Shown here piece by piece: positions 8,963-19,356 of a stretch of DNA of 64,000 bases. The translations under genes were made by a program, and so were the position numbers. Origin of the DNA: Gracilaria domingensis (Eukaryota > Rhodophyta > Florideophyceae > Gracilariales > Gracilariaceae). The notes beneath the pieces are model-generated. The model did no database searches. It had not been told where the DNA came from and saw only the letters and a list, made by a program, of their open reading frames with translations. Each line of letters opens with the position of its first letter. The first letter of the stretch is position 1. The stretch is from contig VCMS01000002.1 of assembly GCA_022539475.1 (NCBI GenBank), forward strand, positions 150,672 to 214,671, read 5' to 3'.

Positions 8963-9922
8963 TTATTTTGTCCTAGGAAATCCCCAAACATACGTCGCTG
9001 GCTGCTCTGTTCCGTATCGATCACGTCCACCAAGTTTAACAGGCGCGTACGCTAGCAAAAGTCGTGAAGGGTGCCAGGCAAACCCGTTCAGTACAGCCAC
9101 CGTGGATATTGAATGTACTAGCGAGCCAGTAGACGCGTCGGTGATATCAATCTTCTCCATGTCTCCAGTCATGGCAAGATATTGGCCTTCGTATGAGTAA
9201 TCAACCAATTGGACTGCTTTCTCCCATCGATCAATGGTGAAGACATTGGACAAACTCATCGAGTCCCAGATGCTCACACAGGTATCAAGGCTTGCAATTG
9301 CAACGAACCGACCTTTGGGATCACAGGCAACTCCGAAACATGCATCAACATGACCTTGTATTGTTATAATGTGGTCAAGGGAGGGCCAAGAGAATGCGTC
9401 AACACTGCCATCTCCTCTCGTGAACATTATTCGCCGTCCGTCTGGAGTCCACCTGAACTGATTTACCTCTACATCAAAAGGCATTTTCTTTCGGACAGTC
9501 CATGATAAGCAATCAACAAAGTAGATCATGTTGCTTGAGAGCCCTATCGCAACCGTGTTTCCATCAGGGGCCCAATCTGCGAAGAGACACTTTGAATCTG
9601 TTGGTACCGAATGAATAGCTCTAGACCCGGTTCTCGTATCGTACACGTTGATCAGGCAGTCTACACCACCTGTGACGAACATATCCGGAGACGTTTGACT
9701 TGGAACCATGGCTTCAATGTTCTTTGTGTGACCGTGACATTCGTGCAAAAAGTTGCGTTCCGGCCGCGTACTCATGGCCAAACTTTGTGTGTCGTATACC
9801 AAAACTGTTGAAGCGTCGCCGGCCGCTAGTAGTCGAGAACCATCTAGATTCCACGCCACAGCCGTGACAGACGAACGATGACCAAAACATCGCTTGGACT
9901 CCAAGTCGTGGAAAACGGACAT
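8963..9922 (-). CDS. THOC3: THO complex subunit THOC3/TEX1 (WD40)
   Basis: A 319-residue single seven-blade WD40 protein. THOC3 belongs to the THO/TREX complex that couples transcription to mRNA export. Identity rests on blocks shared with human THOC3 rather than on the propeller alone: GHRSSVTAVAWNLDGSRL, FVTGGVDCLINVYDTRTG, FDVEVNQFRWTPDGRRIMFTRGDGSVDAFSWPSL, DPKGRFVAIASLDTCVSIWD and the closing IDITDASTGSLVHSI / GFAWHPSRLLLAYAP. The start is the first ATG (9922); the frame continues upstream only to a TTG. It converges with OSGEP, 41 bp between stop codons. No introns. Confidence 0.85.
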   Translation of the reverse strand: MSVFHDLESKRCFGHRSSVTAVAWNLDGSRLLAAGDASTVLVYDTQSLAMSTRPERNFLHECHGHTKNIEAMVPSQTSPDMFVTGGVDCLINVYDTRTGSRAIHSVPTDSKCLFADWAPDGNTVAIGLSSNMIYFVDCLSWTVRKKMPFDVEVNQFRWTPDGRRIMFTRGDGSVDAFSWPSLDHIITIQGHVDACFGVACDPKGRFVAIASLDTCVSIWDSMSLSNVFTIDRWEKAVQLVDYSYEGQYLAMTGDMEKIDITDASTGSLVHSISTVAVLNGFAWHPSRLLLAYAPVKLGGRDRYGTEQPATYVWGFPRTK

Positions 9923-11167
9923 GCTGCTAACGATGATTAGGTTCGTGAGTTTGCTTTGTCGATGTGAAGGCTGTACTACGGCTATGACTCCCACCTTGAA
10001 CAAACTCAGGTGAGCCGTTTAGAAAAGAATGAACCACCCACAGCGTTGTTCAGGGCGCAGCCGAAAGACTGGGATGGGATAAAGCTTTGCTATAAGAGGG
10101 CCATCCCGTGCCGTGGGAAGAAAACTCTGGGAATCAAAAAAAGACTCTTGGTTAGCCAGTTGACTTTTCTATCACTTCGTTGTCTTTGAAAGCTAATCCG
10201 GAGCACCCTGTTGGTTGAATGAGTCTGTGAAGCGCACGAACGATGTTGGCGGTGATCCACGTCCAATAGTGATCCAAGCTCTACGTGCAGAACTCCTATT
10301 CCGAACCTTTCGCAGGAGCCTCCCAAAGAGTAGGAGGGAGCAAATCGAGAGATTACGGAATTCTGCAGGGACAACCTTGGCCTATTTACAAAATGGCGCA
10401 ATGTTTTTCGTGTTCTTTGCAGGGCCTGCAGGCTGCAGTATCTACCAGCGCTGGTATCTACACATCGAAGCTACGTACTGTAATTCAACGTAGTGGTAAA
10501 CGGCACTCAACAATGGTGAGTCTCAACTTGAGACATACCTCTGTACTACAGACTCTGTAGTAGTACAGAGTCTGTAGTGGTAAACGGCACGCTATAGCAT
10601 ACAGCTTCAAAAAGATCGAGGCTGGACTCCCCATTGCAAATGTCTGAGGTTAAAACCACGCAGTTTGACCCACAAGAGAGCCCCCATTATACTGGATTGC
10701 TTTGACATGGCCAGCGGACCCATGAGCATTTATCCTGACTATTGGATTCTTTCACCATACCATGTGGCTTACGTCATGAGGTGGTTGGCAGCCGAGCACA
10801 GGCTGATCCTACAGCTCTTGAACGACCATCTCCTCGGACAGGAAAGTAGATGTATGTGGACTTCTGCTTGTACCGATTACCTTTACTGGTAGAGATAGAG
10901 GCAACTCTGAAGACAGCGGAGCCGCCTTATGGATTATGTACACTCAGACGATGAAATCACAACACAGGGAATTTACCAGCTACGAAAGAAAACTGGACCT
11001 CTCGTACAAGGTTCCGCAGTCGTCCTGAACCTCTTGTGACTTCCCGTGGCATAGCCAAAATATGTTTCGCAGTTAGTACATCGATTGGGCTTGAGACACA
11101 AGCCATGTAGACCACTTCATGGCTCAACGGAAATTCCATCGAAGTCAAAAAAGGCTTAACTCAGAAA
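9923..11167. other. Intergenic region, no gene recognised
   Basis: 1.25 kb between the THOC3 start and the 3' end of the HEAT-repeat gene. Open frames of about 60-100 codons show no recognisable product. The centre (10440-10590) is rich in palindromes and holds a 17-bp direct repeat, described separately. Confidence 0.5.
10443..10590. repeat. Palindrome cluster flanked by a 17-bp direct repeat
   Basis: GTAGTGGTAAACGGCAC occurs at 10490-10506 and again at 10574-10590. Between the copies are two perfect inverted repeats: GTCTCAA-C-TTGAGAC (10519-10533) and 11-bp arms CTCTGTACTAC / GTAGTACAGAG (10539-10549 and 10560-10570). A 14-bp palindrome TACCAGCGCTGGTA lies just outside at 10443-10456. The arrangement resembles a tiny non-autonomous insertion with a duplicated flank, but no transposase-type ends were recognised. 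Confidence 0.75.
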
Positions 11168-12241
11168 TCAAACCCAGTCGTCCTCCTCTTCAATTGATTG
11201 TTCTAGAGAGTCCGCAGCTAATCTGAACACGCTCCTGACAGATTTCACCGTCTCCTGTTCCTGTCGTTCTCTCAAAATCCGGACAAACTTTCCATCTGAA
11301 ATCTTCATCAAGGCCAATGCTGCACATCTTCGAAGCTCAGCATCGCCATCATTCAAAAACTGAGCAATTCTAACGCCATCTCCTTTACAACCAGCATTCG
11401 CCAACGCCGTTACAGCTTCCGCCCTGACTTGCGCACTTTCATCATCCAGAGCCTTCCGCATGGCCTCAATCGCACGTGCGCGAACGTCATCATTGGTACC
11501 ATCCTGCCAATCATCATCAGCACCAGCACCCATGGCAGGCAACGCGTCGCCAATCGCAACAGCGCCCAGTGCGGAAACGACTGCAGTTCGCACGTCTGGA
11601 TTAGGATGCTGAAGAGAAGAAAATAGAGCATCTCCAGCAGCGCCCTGCATGAAGGAAATAGCCCACGCTGCATGACCCTTTGCGGTCATGGATACTTGCG
11701 GGTCCGATATCAGCGCGAGCAGCTTCGGAACGGCTACAGCGCCCATCTTGGCAAGAGCTCCTGCGGCAGATGAACGAGTGACAGTATCATCGTCGTAAAC
11801 AAGCGCGTGTAAAAGAGAGTCGGTAGCCGCGGAATCCCCAATCTTTGCGAGAGCTTTGCCGCACGAGCGGCGCACGACCGGGTTTGGACATGTCTTAAGG
11901 GCAGTGATCAGAATAGGAACTGCTGCTGAACCGACCTTTCCAAACGATTCGACCAACGCGAGGCGAGCCATGCCCCGTGAGTCGGCAAGATGCAACACCA
12001 TTTGCTGTTGAATCGCCTCTGATATGGAGGTGCCGTTTCGCAATTGTTTGGTTACATCTGAAACCAGAGCATCAGTTGAATCATGTGAAATGTCGGGAGA
12101 AACCGTTTGCAATTCGGAGGTGTAGGTGGCGCGAATAGCAGGTCTGGCAACACGGCATCGTGAGCGGGGGCGTGAGCAGAGCCGACGACTGGCCGAAAAG
12201 CGTCGAGCTGGAAGGGTGGGAGCGGAGGTGAAGGCAATCAT
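11168..12241 (-). CDS. Plastid HEAT-repeat protein (NblB/bilin-lyase-like PBS repeats)
   Basis: A 357-residue protein starting with a Ser/Arg/Ala-rich, acid-free leader of ~40 residues typical of a plastid transit peptide. The rest is a chain of HEAT-like/PBS-lyase repeats (~80-340), for example MARLALVESFGKVG, PVVRRSCGKALAKIGD, VTRSSAAGALAKMG, PDVRTAVVSALGAV, AQVRAEAVTALANAGCKG and AELRRCAALALMKISD. In cyanobacteria such proteins are phycobilin lyases (CpcE/F family) or the NblB phycobilisome-disassembly factor. The sequence does not separate these roles. Two other HEAT-repeat proteins of this type occur in the window (39966-40784 and 62781-64000). The start is a clean ATG at 12241. Confidence 0.75.
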   Translation of the reverse strand: MIAFTSAPTLPARRFSASRRLCSRPRSRCRVARPAIRATYTSELQTVSPDISHDSTDALVSDVTKQLRNGTSISEAIQQQMVLHLADSRGMARLALVESFGKVGSAAVPILITALKTCPNPVVRRSCGKALAKIGDSAATDSLLHALVYDDDTVTRSSAAGALAKMGAVAVPKLLALISDPQVSMTAKGHAAWAISFMQGAAGDALFSSLQHPNPDVRTAVVSALGAVAIGDALPAMGAGADDDWQDGTNDDVRARAIEAMRKALDDESAQVRAEAVTALANAGCKGDGVRIAQFLNDGDAELRRCAALALMKISDGKFVRILRERQEQETVKSVRSVFRLAADSLEQSIEEEDDWV

Positions 12242-12963
12242 GATGAATGGAGGATGGCAGGAAGTGGGGTGGCTTCCGAAGACGCGTAATGAACCAGGAA
12301 GCTGTGACTTTAGGTTAGTTGTTAGGGAGTGTTATTCCTCTGTTGGCGGCGGAGCTCATCGAGGACAAAGGAGATGACTCTACCAGAAACGCTGTGTGGA
12401 CGACGATTTTTTCCAAAATCGTTGTTCAACGGGCACGCCATTGGCCACGCAGTCGTGTCCCACCATCTGGCCCGCGGCACTGGCAGCAAGGAGCAGAACC
12501 CACTACCAGCGGTAGGATATCCTTATAGCTTGTAGATTTGCGGAAGAACACGTCAAGCCTTGACTCCAGACCGACGATAGAGGGTAATGCGCGTCTGCGG
12601 CAAAGATCCCCGGCACTTGGACGAGCGCCAGCTGCTTGATCAAACAGGTCCGCTGCAACCGGTCGCGACTGCTTACTTGTCGTCGAAGCAATGCATCGGC
12701 GGATGCGCAACGCTGCATGCGGAACAAAACACTCAAATTTCTTTCTGTCGTTAGTAATTACACCCCGCGTTCTTCGGTCAAGTCCTGTACAGCGCAGCAG
12801 CACAGCTCTCTTCGGTGACGCGACTCTCCGTGCCTTGCCGCCCGCGATCACCTTCCCCCTGCCGAGTAACGCGGCCGCGTTGCAATAGGTGTTTGTCTGA
12901 CCCCAATCCCACCCAACCTACCGTCGGGGACGCTCACCACCGTACCCCCATCAAGCGAGCGCA
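12242..12963. promoter_or_regulatory. Divergent promoter region HEAT protein / BRF1
   Basis: 722 bp between two divergent ATGs. A 141-codon frame on the minus strand (12426-12851) has no recognisable product and is Arg/Cys-rich by chance composition, so it is not called. Confidence 0.4.
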
Positions 12964-14589
12964 ATGAGCGCCCAAGTTCAAAAATGCTCCGCGTGCGGGA
13001 GCGACGAAATCGACTTCGATGCCGCACGCGGTCAGGCGTCATGCATGTCGTGTGGCGAAGTGCTCGAGCAAAATGCCATCGTTGCCGAGGTAGGTTTCGT
13101 CGAAGATGCGCGCGGTCGTTCCAACATGGTGGGGCAACACGTACGTGCAGATGGCACGGCAAACTTTGCGTCCATGCCCGGGTACTCTGCTCGAGCTACA
13201 TTTACCACTATGCTTAACGCACGTCATAGGCTGCGACAGTTGGCATCTGCTCTCAAGTTACACCAGCGACATACGGAGGCTGCTGAACGCCTCTTCCGTC
13301 TTGCTGCTGAACGCAATTTTCACAGAGGGAGACGGCTGGCAAATGTTTGTTGTTCTTGTCTCTATGCCGTTTGTCGGATTGAAAAAACTCCCCACATGCT
13401 GCTTGATTTCGCGGATGTGCTTGAGACCAATGTCTATCTACTCGGACACACTTTTCTCAAGTTTGCTCAGGTCGTTTCTCTGAATTTGCCTATCATTGAT
13501 CCAAGTCTCTATATCCATCGTTTCGCGAGCAAGCTTGAGTTTGGAGATAAGACTAATGCCGTAGCCATGACCGCCCTAAGAATTCTTGCTCGCATGCAGC
13601 GCGATTGGTTGAGCCATGGCAGAAGACCAAGCAGTCTCTGCGGTGCAGCGCTCATGTGTGCAGCAGCCATGCACCAATTTCACCGTTCCATGGTCGATGT
13701 CTGTCGCGTCGTTCGAATAGGAAACGTAACCTTACGAGAGCGACTTCAAGAACTTAACAAGACCCCAACTGCTGCGTTGACAGCTGCCCAGATTGTTTCG
13801 AGGGGAGGAGATGACGGAAAGGTATCATCGTTAATGCTAGAGGAAGAGCCCAAAGCATGTGACCCGCCAGCTTTCCAACGTGCACAGAAACTGAAGCAGC
13901 TCAAGCGGAAGCATGCGGAAGATATTAGAGCACATGCAAAGGGTACTGCGACTGCGAAACGGAAACGAGCAGAGACTGACTTCCCTTCTGCTGCCGGGCG
14001 ACTGGGGCGACCTGAAGGGAATACTGCTTTTGACGATGTATTAATTCAACGACAAATGCAGCAGGTTCTTGCCAGCGCTGAGATGCAAGAATTGGACGAA
14101 GAAAGCCGACAAGAAGAACAGCTAGATGCTGCAGAGGCGTCGAGATTACAGCAGACAGGGAGCGACGCAGATCGTGAAAAAGAAACTACAGAGGAATCTG
14201 TGCACGAAAACTGGAAAGAGACCGAAAACTACAACGAAGATCTCAGTGATTTGGAAGAGGAAGACGTACAAATGTACTTCAACACTGAAGAAGAATGCAG
14301 AAGAAAAGCTGTGCTGTGGACCGAGATTAACAAAGATTATCTTGAAAAGCAAGAGCGGTTAGAAACAATGCGTCGGGAACGACCGGATGACTTTAAACGA
14401 TTACGACCGACACGCAAGGCGCTCAAGAAGAAGAACTCGAATACGGAGAAAGCACAGAAAACAAGCACTAAAGGAAAGAAAGACGTGGTTGATACTGAAC
14501 CTCCAGCACCAAAGCCTTCGAAGAAGCTCAATTATGCGAAACTGAAGCAATTGGCTCTTGCAGCTGGACAACAGGTACAAACGCTGTGA
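12964..14589 (+). CDS. BRF1: Transcription factor IIIB subunit BRF1
   Basis: A 541-residue TFIIB-related factor that recruits RNA polymerase III to tRNA and 5S genes. The N-terminal zinc ribbon uses C8, C11, C27 and C30. Two cyclin-like repeats follow (~80-270: IRQLA-type RLRQLASALKL, LYAVCRIEKTPHMLLDFADVL, the second with RPSSLCGAALMCAAAMHQF). The Brf-specific homology block is present at ~437-465 (EEECRRKAVLWTEINKDYLE), which separates BRF1 from TFIIB and BRF2. The C-terminus is charged and Lys-rich. It is intronless, with the start at the first ATG. Confidence 0.92.
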   Translation: MSAQVQKCSACGSDEIDFDAARGQASCMSCGEVLEQNAIVAEVGFVEDARGRSNMVGQHVRADGTANFASMPGYSARATFTTMLNARHRLRQLASALKLHQRHTEAAERLFRLAAERNFHRGRRLANVCCSCLYAVCRIEKTPHMLLDFADVLETNVYLLGHTFLKFAQVVSLNLPIIDPSLYIHRFASKLEFGDKTNAVAMTALRILARMQRDWLSHGRRPSSLCGAALMCAAAMHQFHRSMVDVCRVVRIGNVTLRERLQELNKTPTAALTAAQIVSRGGDDGKVSSLMLEEEPKACDPPAFQRAQKLKQLKRKHAEDIRAHAKGTATAKRKRAETDFPSAAGRLGRPEGNTAFDDVLIQRQMQQVLASAEMQELDEESRQEEQLDAAEASRLQQTGSDADREKETTEESVHENWKETENYNEDLSDLEEEDVQMYFNTEEECRRKAVLWTEINKDYLEKQERLETMRRERPDDFKRLRPTRKALKKKNSNTEKAQKTSTKGKKDVVDTEPPAPKPSKKLNYAKLKQLALAAGQQVQTL

Positions 14590-14851
14590 GATGAGAAACC
14601 AATGCGATCCAAAGCACGTCTAGACGAAAACGAGTTTTTCTCCTTTGTAAGTGACTGTTGTCAAAACTGGGCATTTGATCGGTAGTTAGCTTGTGGCGGC
14701 CAATGTTCCATTTGTGAATAGAATAAACGAATCTCGTTTTGTTCCCGAAACGACGTGAAGATGATGTCCTGAAGTTGCAGCACGCACGGGTATTATCGAC
14801 CTGTCAAACAGCATCATAAAGACAAACACATTCGGCGAACATGTGCAGTTA

Positions 14852-15208
14852 CTATCGCCTAGGACGCCCACGTCCGCGGCCGCGACCTCGGCCACGGCCC
14901 TTCCCTATTCTTCCAGACGATTGTCGATCTGGGATTGTAGTTCGTCGCGGACGCAGACCATCATCAACTAAAAGAGCGTCTAGAGCGAGCGAGTCCGGGA
15001 GAATAACGTAGCGAACAGTTGAACCGCGGACGGAAAGGGCCTGCAATTTGGAGGGGTTGCGCCCGCGTACGTGAAGAGTGACGCCCTTGAGGTGGATATT
15101 CATGCTGTGATCTACGCCAGTTACGGTGCCATGGGCAGTGGATCCATTCTTGAGCTCTACTGTGACGGTCTCGCTTCGTAACTTGACGAGGAAGCTCACG
15201 AGCTTCAT
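14852..15208 (-). CDS. SNRPD1: Small nuclear ribonucleoprotein SmD1
   Basis: A 118-residue Sm-core protein, part of the heptameric ring around spliceosomal snRNAs. The Sm1 motif ([21 protein letters not shown] with MNIHL) and the Sm2 motif ([15 protein letters not shown]) are both intact. The C-terminal tail has the GR repeat expected for SmD1 (arginine-methylation substrate recognised by SMN-type proteins). Length and order match the family. It converges with BRF1 (262 bp apart). Confidence 0.94.
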   Translation of the reverse strand: MKLVSFLVKLRSETVTVELKNGSTAHGTVTGVDHSMNIHLKGVTLHVRGRNPSKLQALSVRGSTVRYVILPDSLALDALLVDDGLRPRRTTIPDRQSSGRIGKGRGRGRGRGRGRPRR

Positions 15209-15615
15209 GCTGTTGTTCGCTTCCGAGCCAAAGGGAAAGAGCTTGTGGGTTTGAAAAGAAGCGGAAGCAATCGCGGTGGACTCGGACGGCGTGTTCCAAA
15301 TCCTTGATCCAAAAGATCAGGGCGTGGCGCCTATCAAATAGATACTGTATTATATAAACGGCAGGTCCTGTCCGCCCGGGTGTGGGGCTGCGCACAGCCC
15401 ACTTGTTGCAGATTTGCGAACACGGGCATCTGGCGGCCGTGATCTGTGGAGGTTGACCCCCGCAGCGCAATAAATCGCAATCTGACGCAGGAATTCGTGA
15501 CGCTTGCGTACGCCGCGGAGCATGAGGTCCGATAAAGACGTTTGTAGTGCCGCCTGTGTTCTCAAGTTCAGAGCGAGAAACATCAAGCCACCGCCCGCTC
15601 ATTAGAGAAAGTGCC
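15209..15615. promoter_or_regulatory. Divergent promoter region SmD1 / ABCG
   Basis: 407 bp between divergent ATGs. A TATATAAA element lies at 15351-15358, oriented toward the ABC transporter; at about 258 bp from its ATG it could be a promoter element only if the 5' UTR is long. Confidence 0.4.
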
Positions 15616-17646
15616 ATGCTGCTAGCGGTGGGCGGCCTCATGGCCACGCTGGCCCTGCCAGGGCGCACGGTTCCCTCGCTCTTGCTCACAGCCACCGCCG
15701 CTACCATTAACATCATTCGCAGATCTCGCAAGAAGCCGGCTGAGCAACGTCTCGAACAGAGTACGGCTTCCTCACAGCCGGTCTCTGTGCAGTGGTCCCA
15801 TGTCACCTGCACGCTCTCGTCACCGAAGCAGCGCAGCGCCAAGCGCATTCTTGATGATGTGTCTGGAACCGCCAAACCTGGACGCGTTCTCGCCATTCTG
15901 GGTCCGTCTGGTTCCGGGAAGACGACGCTTCTGAACGCTCTGGCGGGCCGCTTTCCAGAATCATCTAAGGCACAACTGTTCGGTCATATTACCAGAAATG
16001 GAGTCTCGGTTGATGATGATCCACAGCCTGTGGCTTATGTTACACAAGAAGATTTGTTCTTTTCACAACTGACCGTGAGGGAAACTCTTGACATTGCAGC
16101 TGCCTTGAGGCTCCCAGGAAACATGCCCCAGGATCAGAAACGTGAATTTGTCGATGCGCTTATTCGAAAGTTGGGGCTGGTATCTACAGTCAATACTCGT
16201 GTTGGTGATGAGAAGACCCGCGGTATTTCCGGCGGAGAAAAGAAAAGGCTTTCATTGGGCTGTGAGCTAATTTCAACTCCTCAGCTTATCCTATGCGACG
16301 AACCCACTTCAGGTCTCGATGCTTTTCAAGCTGTTAAAGTGATGAGCACTTTGCGGGATCTTGCGCGCACAGGGCATACCGTCATCTGTTCCATTCATCA
16401 ACCGAGTTCGAGTATATTCTCCATGATTGATGATATTGTATTGCTTTCAAACGGACGAACTGTCTACACTGGCGATGCAAGTGAAGCACCGGCTTTCTTC
16501 GAAAAGGAAGGTTTCCTTCTACCTTCTCAATGCAATCCGGCTGAAAGATACCTCGAGCTCATATCGGTTGATTACTCATCGAATGAAACTATCGCAGAAT
16601 CGAATACGCGCATTGATCGACTTACTAGTGCTTTCGACAAAAGATGTGCAAAGACAGATACAAATGTTGCTACTGCGGAATCAAAGCTAAGTGAGAGCGA
16701 TATTGTGGACAGCCCGCCTCCGTTGGGATTCTTTGGAAGACTTCGTTTGTTGTTCCGCCGTGCATGGAAGCAGGTTACCCGTGATAAGAAAACGAACATG
16801 TCTCGCTTCATGTCCTCGTTTATGAGTGCCCTTTTGTTTGGTGCCATCTACTGGAAAATTGGAAACACGCAAACCACGATTCAAGACCGTCTTGGTTTGC
16901 TGCAGGTATGCACAATCAATACCGCTATGACTGCCCTTGTAAAGACGCTGTACGTTTTCCCGAAGGAAAGTGTGCTCATCAACCGAGAGAGATCCAGAGG
17001 TTCATACAATGTTGCACAGTACTTTCTCAGCAAGCTTCTTGCTGAGATGCCTGTGAGCGCATTCTTCCCTTTGCTGTTTTCGTTCACTGTGTATCCAATG
17101 GTGCGCCTTTCAGGAGGTTTGGGTAAGATTCTCCGCTTCATGGGGGTGATTACATTGGAATCGTTTACTGCAGCCTCCTACGGTCTTGCCATTGGCGCAA
17201 TCATGCCAACTACCGAAGCAGCTGTTGCAGTTGGGCCGTCGAGCTTTGTTCTCCAGATTGTTTTCGGGGGACTGTACCTTGCAGAAGATAATGTCCCTGT
17301 TTGGGCTCGGTGGATTCCGCGCATATCGCTGATAAAGCATGCGTATGAAGGTTTGTGCGTTAACGAGTTCCGAGGGCTTGAGTTCAAAGCTGAGCGACCG
17401 CATGACGTTAAGACCGGAGACCAAGTTCTGCAACGTATGACTTGGGAGAATTCGACGGTTCTAAAGACTTGTATGTCTCAGGTTCGTGTGCTGGCGTTCA
17501 ACTATTTGGCGACATATGCAATTCTGGTTCTGAAAAAGCCACGATATGAGAGAGTGCAAGGGCCTGAAAAGGATTACAAAGTCAACCAGGAAGAATCTGG
17601 GGATCCCGTTACTCTACCTATCGAAGAGGTATCTGTCTTGTCATGA
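15616..17646 (+). CDS. ABCG-type half transporter
   Basis: A 676-residue half-size ABC transporter of the G (white/brown) subfamily, which works as a dimer to export lipids or other hydrophobic substrates. The order is reverse, as usual for G: nucleotide-binding domain first, with Walker A GPSGSGKTTLL (~95), Q-loop TQEDLFF, signature ISGGEKKRLSLGCEL (~203) and Walker B LILCDEPTSGLD (~223), then a transmembrane domain with about six helices (~395-650). The start is ATG 15616; the first ~35 residues are hydrophobic and could be an organellar leader, as suspected for ABCG7-like plant relatives. Substrate and membrane are unknown. Confidence 0.9.
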   Translation: MLLAVGGLMATLALPGRTVPSLLLTATAATINIIRRSRKKPAEQRLEQSTASSQPVSVQWSHVTCTLSSPKQRSAKRILDDVSGTAKPGRVLAILGPSGSGKTTLLNALAGRFPESSKAQLFGHITRNGVSVDDDPQPVAYVTQEDLFFSQLTVRETLDIAAALRLPGNMPQDQKREFVDALIRKLGLVSTVNTRVGDEKTRGISGGEKKRLSLGCELISTPQLILCDEPTSGLDAFQAVKVMSTLRDLARTGHTVICSIHQPSSSIFSMIDDIVLLSNGRTVYTGDASEAPAFFEKEGFLLPSQCNPAERYLELISVDYSSNETIAESNTRIDRLTSAFDKRCAKTDTNVATAESKLSESDIVDSPPPLGFFGRLRLLFRRAWKQVTRDKKTNMSRFMSSFMSALLFGAIYWKIGNTQTTIQDRLGLLQVCTINTAMTALVKTLYVFPKESVLINRERSRGSYNVAQYFLSKLLAEMPVSAFFPLLFSFTVYPMVRLSGGLGKILRFMGVITLESFTAASYGLAIGAIMPTTEAAVAVGPSSFVLQIVFGGLYLAEDNVPVWARWIPRISLIKHAYEGLCVNEFRGLEFKAERPHDVKTGDQVLQRMTWENSTVLKTCMSQVRVLAFNYLATYAILVLKKPRYERVQGPEKDYKVNQEESGDPVTLPIEEVSVLS

Positions 17647-18018
17647 GAAGTGAGACATGAATCGTACCGTTAGAACCTAATCTCAGAGAATTTGCTGTGT
17701 TCCACATTTGTGTGGAGTGATGCTTGAAGGAGATTAATCTCATCATAAGAGCTCAGCTTCGACAAGGAGTGAAACGGAGTGGGAACGTGAGACACAATGT
17801 GCTTTATTCCTTTATTCCTCTCCATCCTGGGAAGATGCGCTGGAAGAGAACGTTTGCTTCTGGTCGATAACCAGGCGTAATCCCTTGAGACATTTGTTGT
17901 GTAGAAAACGTCAGTGGAGTAAAGATAGAAGTAAACATACTACAAAAACTACAACTAAGGTGGTATTTATCCTTCACAAGAATAGGAGAACCCTTTGCTT
18001 CCTCGTTTCCATCTATAG
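17647..18018. other. Convergent intergenic spacer
   Basis: 372 bp between the stop codons of the ABCG and TAF1A-like genes. Nothing beyond presumed 3' UTRs is seen. Confidence 0.5.
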
Positions 18019-19356
18019 TTACACCTCCAGGTTAACTATGTTCTTATCTGCAGCGCCTTCTTTCGGGAACTTCTTCGGAGCAAAGCGGTTCAAGTCGGGG
18101 ATTCCGGTGGCTTCTGCCGCTAGTGCATACAAGCATGAATTCGGATATGTGAGCATCTTCGCTACCGCAGCTTTCACAGAGGCCAAGCTAGGATCACTAG
18201 CTACATCGATGTTGAGCCTAGACGCTCGGAAAAAGTGAGTCGGCCACCATTCAATTCTTCCGGATGATACCCAAAATGTTTCCCGGTGCTTTGGGTCAGC
18301 TTTGCACAACGCGTTACCCAGCTCCGTCCAAATTGCTATATTGGCGAAGTCCCCATTTTCGATCCGAGAAGCTAAGGCATCTGCAAGTTCATTAACGTCA
18401 ACAACTGGGCAAACCTTCCATGCCCACGCATGCGCTTCTCGTATTATATCCAGTGCAGGTTTTGATACCGGGTCCACGTATAATAGACGTCTGGCGATGT
18501 CTATACGTTCTTGTTTAATCTGGTCAGTGTCTCGATTGCGAAGCGTCCCCAGACAAGTGAGTAGTCCGTAAAGAGCAACTGGGTCCGACCGCTTCTTGTT
18601 GTTCACGAAGTCACGCAAGAGACGAAGCGCATGGTCATGATCGCCAGACGCAATTGCAGTGGCCGCTGCGTAGTACGCGAAGAAGTACAACCCCGGCTCC
18701 AAAGACGAAGCCATGCTAAGCGCTGTTGCAGCCACACGGAGCTTGACAGAAGGATCTCGTTCTAGAGAGCTTGCAGCGATAGCAACAACGCCCAAGTATC
18801 CTTGAACCAATGAACAGGAGCCAAAGTGAGGGTCTTTGCTCTCCTCTGATAAGCATTCGTAAGCAGATCGCAGGTCTCCTGCAGCAAGAAGTTCCATAGC
18901 CTTCTCTAAGAGCACTGTTTCTCTAGAAAAAGCGGTGTAGCCTTCAAGACCGGTCTTCGATGATAAGTGACCATCGCGACTTATGTGAGAGAGAAAGTCG
19001 TCCAGCAATTGTGCATACTTACCACCGCTTCTGCGCAGTACTTCAGCGCCAGTGACGGCAATCTCTCGCGAAAAGTACCAGCGATGTGTCTTGACTTTCC
19101 TGTAACGTTTCAGAAGTGAAGGAAGTACGGCAGCGGCTGAAGCGAAATCGCGAGCTTTGAGTCTCTCTCCAGCCATGAGGATCACGTTGAGCATGAGAGG
19201 GGAGAGGCCGGACGTTACCGATCGCGGAAGAGGACCAAGATAGGCTTTGTACATGGAAAGCTGCGCTGGAGCAAACGGAGGTGGATGCACGTCAGCATAT
19301 TCCTCAGCACTGGAGGCGTGCAGGGAAGAGCGCTTGCGCTTGCGGCTGGTAACCAT
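18019..19356 (-). CDS. TAF1A-like subunit of the RNA polymerase I factor SL1
   Basis: A 445-residue helical-repeat protein with a basic N-terminal nuclear signal (SRKRKRSS). No catalytic motif is present. The match is to TAF1A, a subunit of the Pol I selectivity factor: an early block (ARDFASAAAVLPSLL ... EIAVTGAEVLRRSGG), a middle AMELLAAGDLRSAYECLSE, a late LLRDFVNNKKRSDPVALYGLL, and especially the C-terminal W...R.EWWP.HFF block (IEWWPTHFFRASRL), which parallels the WWPGFHF block of human TAF1A. The match is weak but in the right order along the length. The start is the first ATG (19356). Alternative: an unrelated TPR-like protein. Confidence 0.65.
   Translation of the reverse strand: MVTSRKRKRSSLHASSAEEYADVHPPPFAPAQLSMYKAYLGPLPRSVTSGLSPLMLNVILMAGERLKARDFASAAAVLPSLLKRYRKVKTHRWYFSREIAVTGAEVLRRSGGKYAQLLDDFLSHISRDGHLSSKTGLEGYTAFSRETVLLEKAMELLAAGDLRSAYECLSEESKDPHFGSCSLVQGYLGVVAIAASSLERDPSVKLRVAATALSMASSLEPGLYFFAYYAAATAIASGDHDHALRLLRDFVNNKKRSDPVALYGLLTCLGTLRNRDTDQIKQERIDIARRLLYVDPVSKPALDIIREAHAWAWKVCPVVDVNELADALASRIENGDFANIAIWTELGNALCKADPKHRETFWVSSGRIEWWPTHFFRASRLNIDVASDPSLASVKAAVAKMLTYPNSCLYALAAEATGIPDLNRFAPKKFPKEGAADKNIVNLEV

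Noticed and set aside
10490-10590. CRISPR-like direct repeats
   Set aside because: Only two copies, in a eukaryotic nuclear context, with a palindromic rather than unique spacer.
12426-12851. 141-codon minus-strand frame in the BRF1 promoter
   Set aside because: No domain, Arg/Cys-rich, overlaps the region that must hold two divergent promoters.
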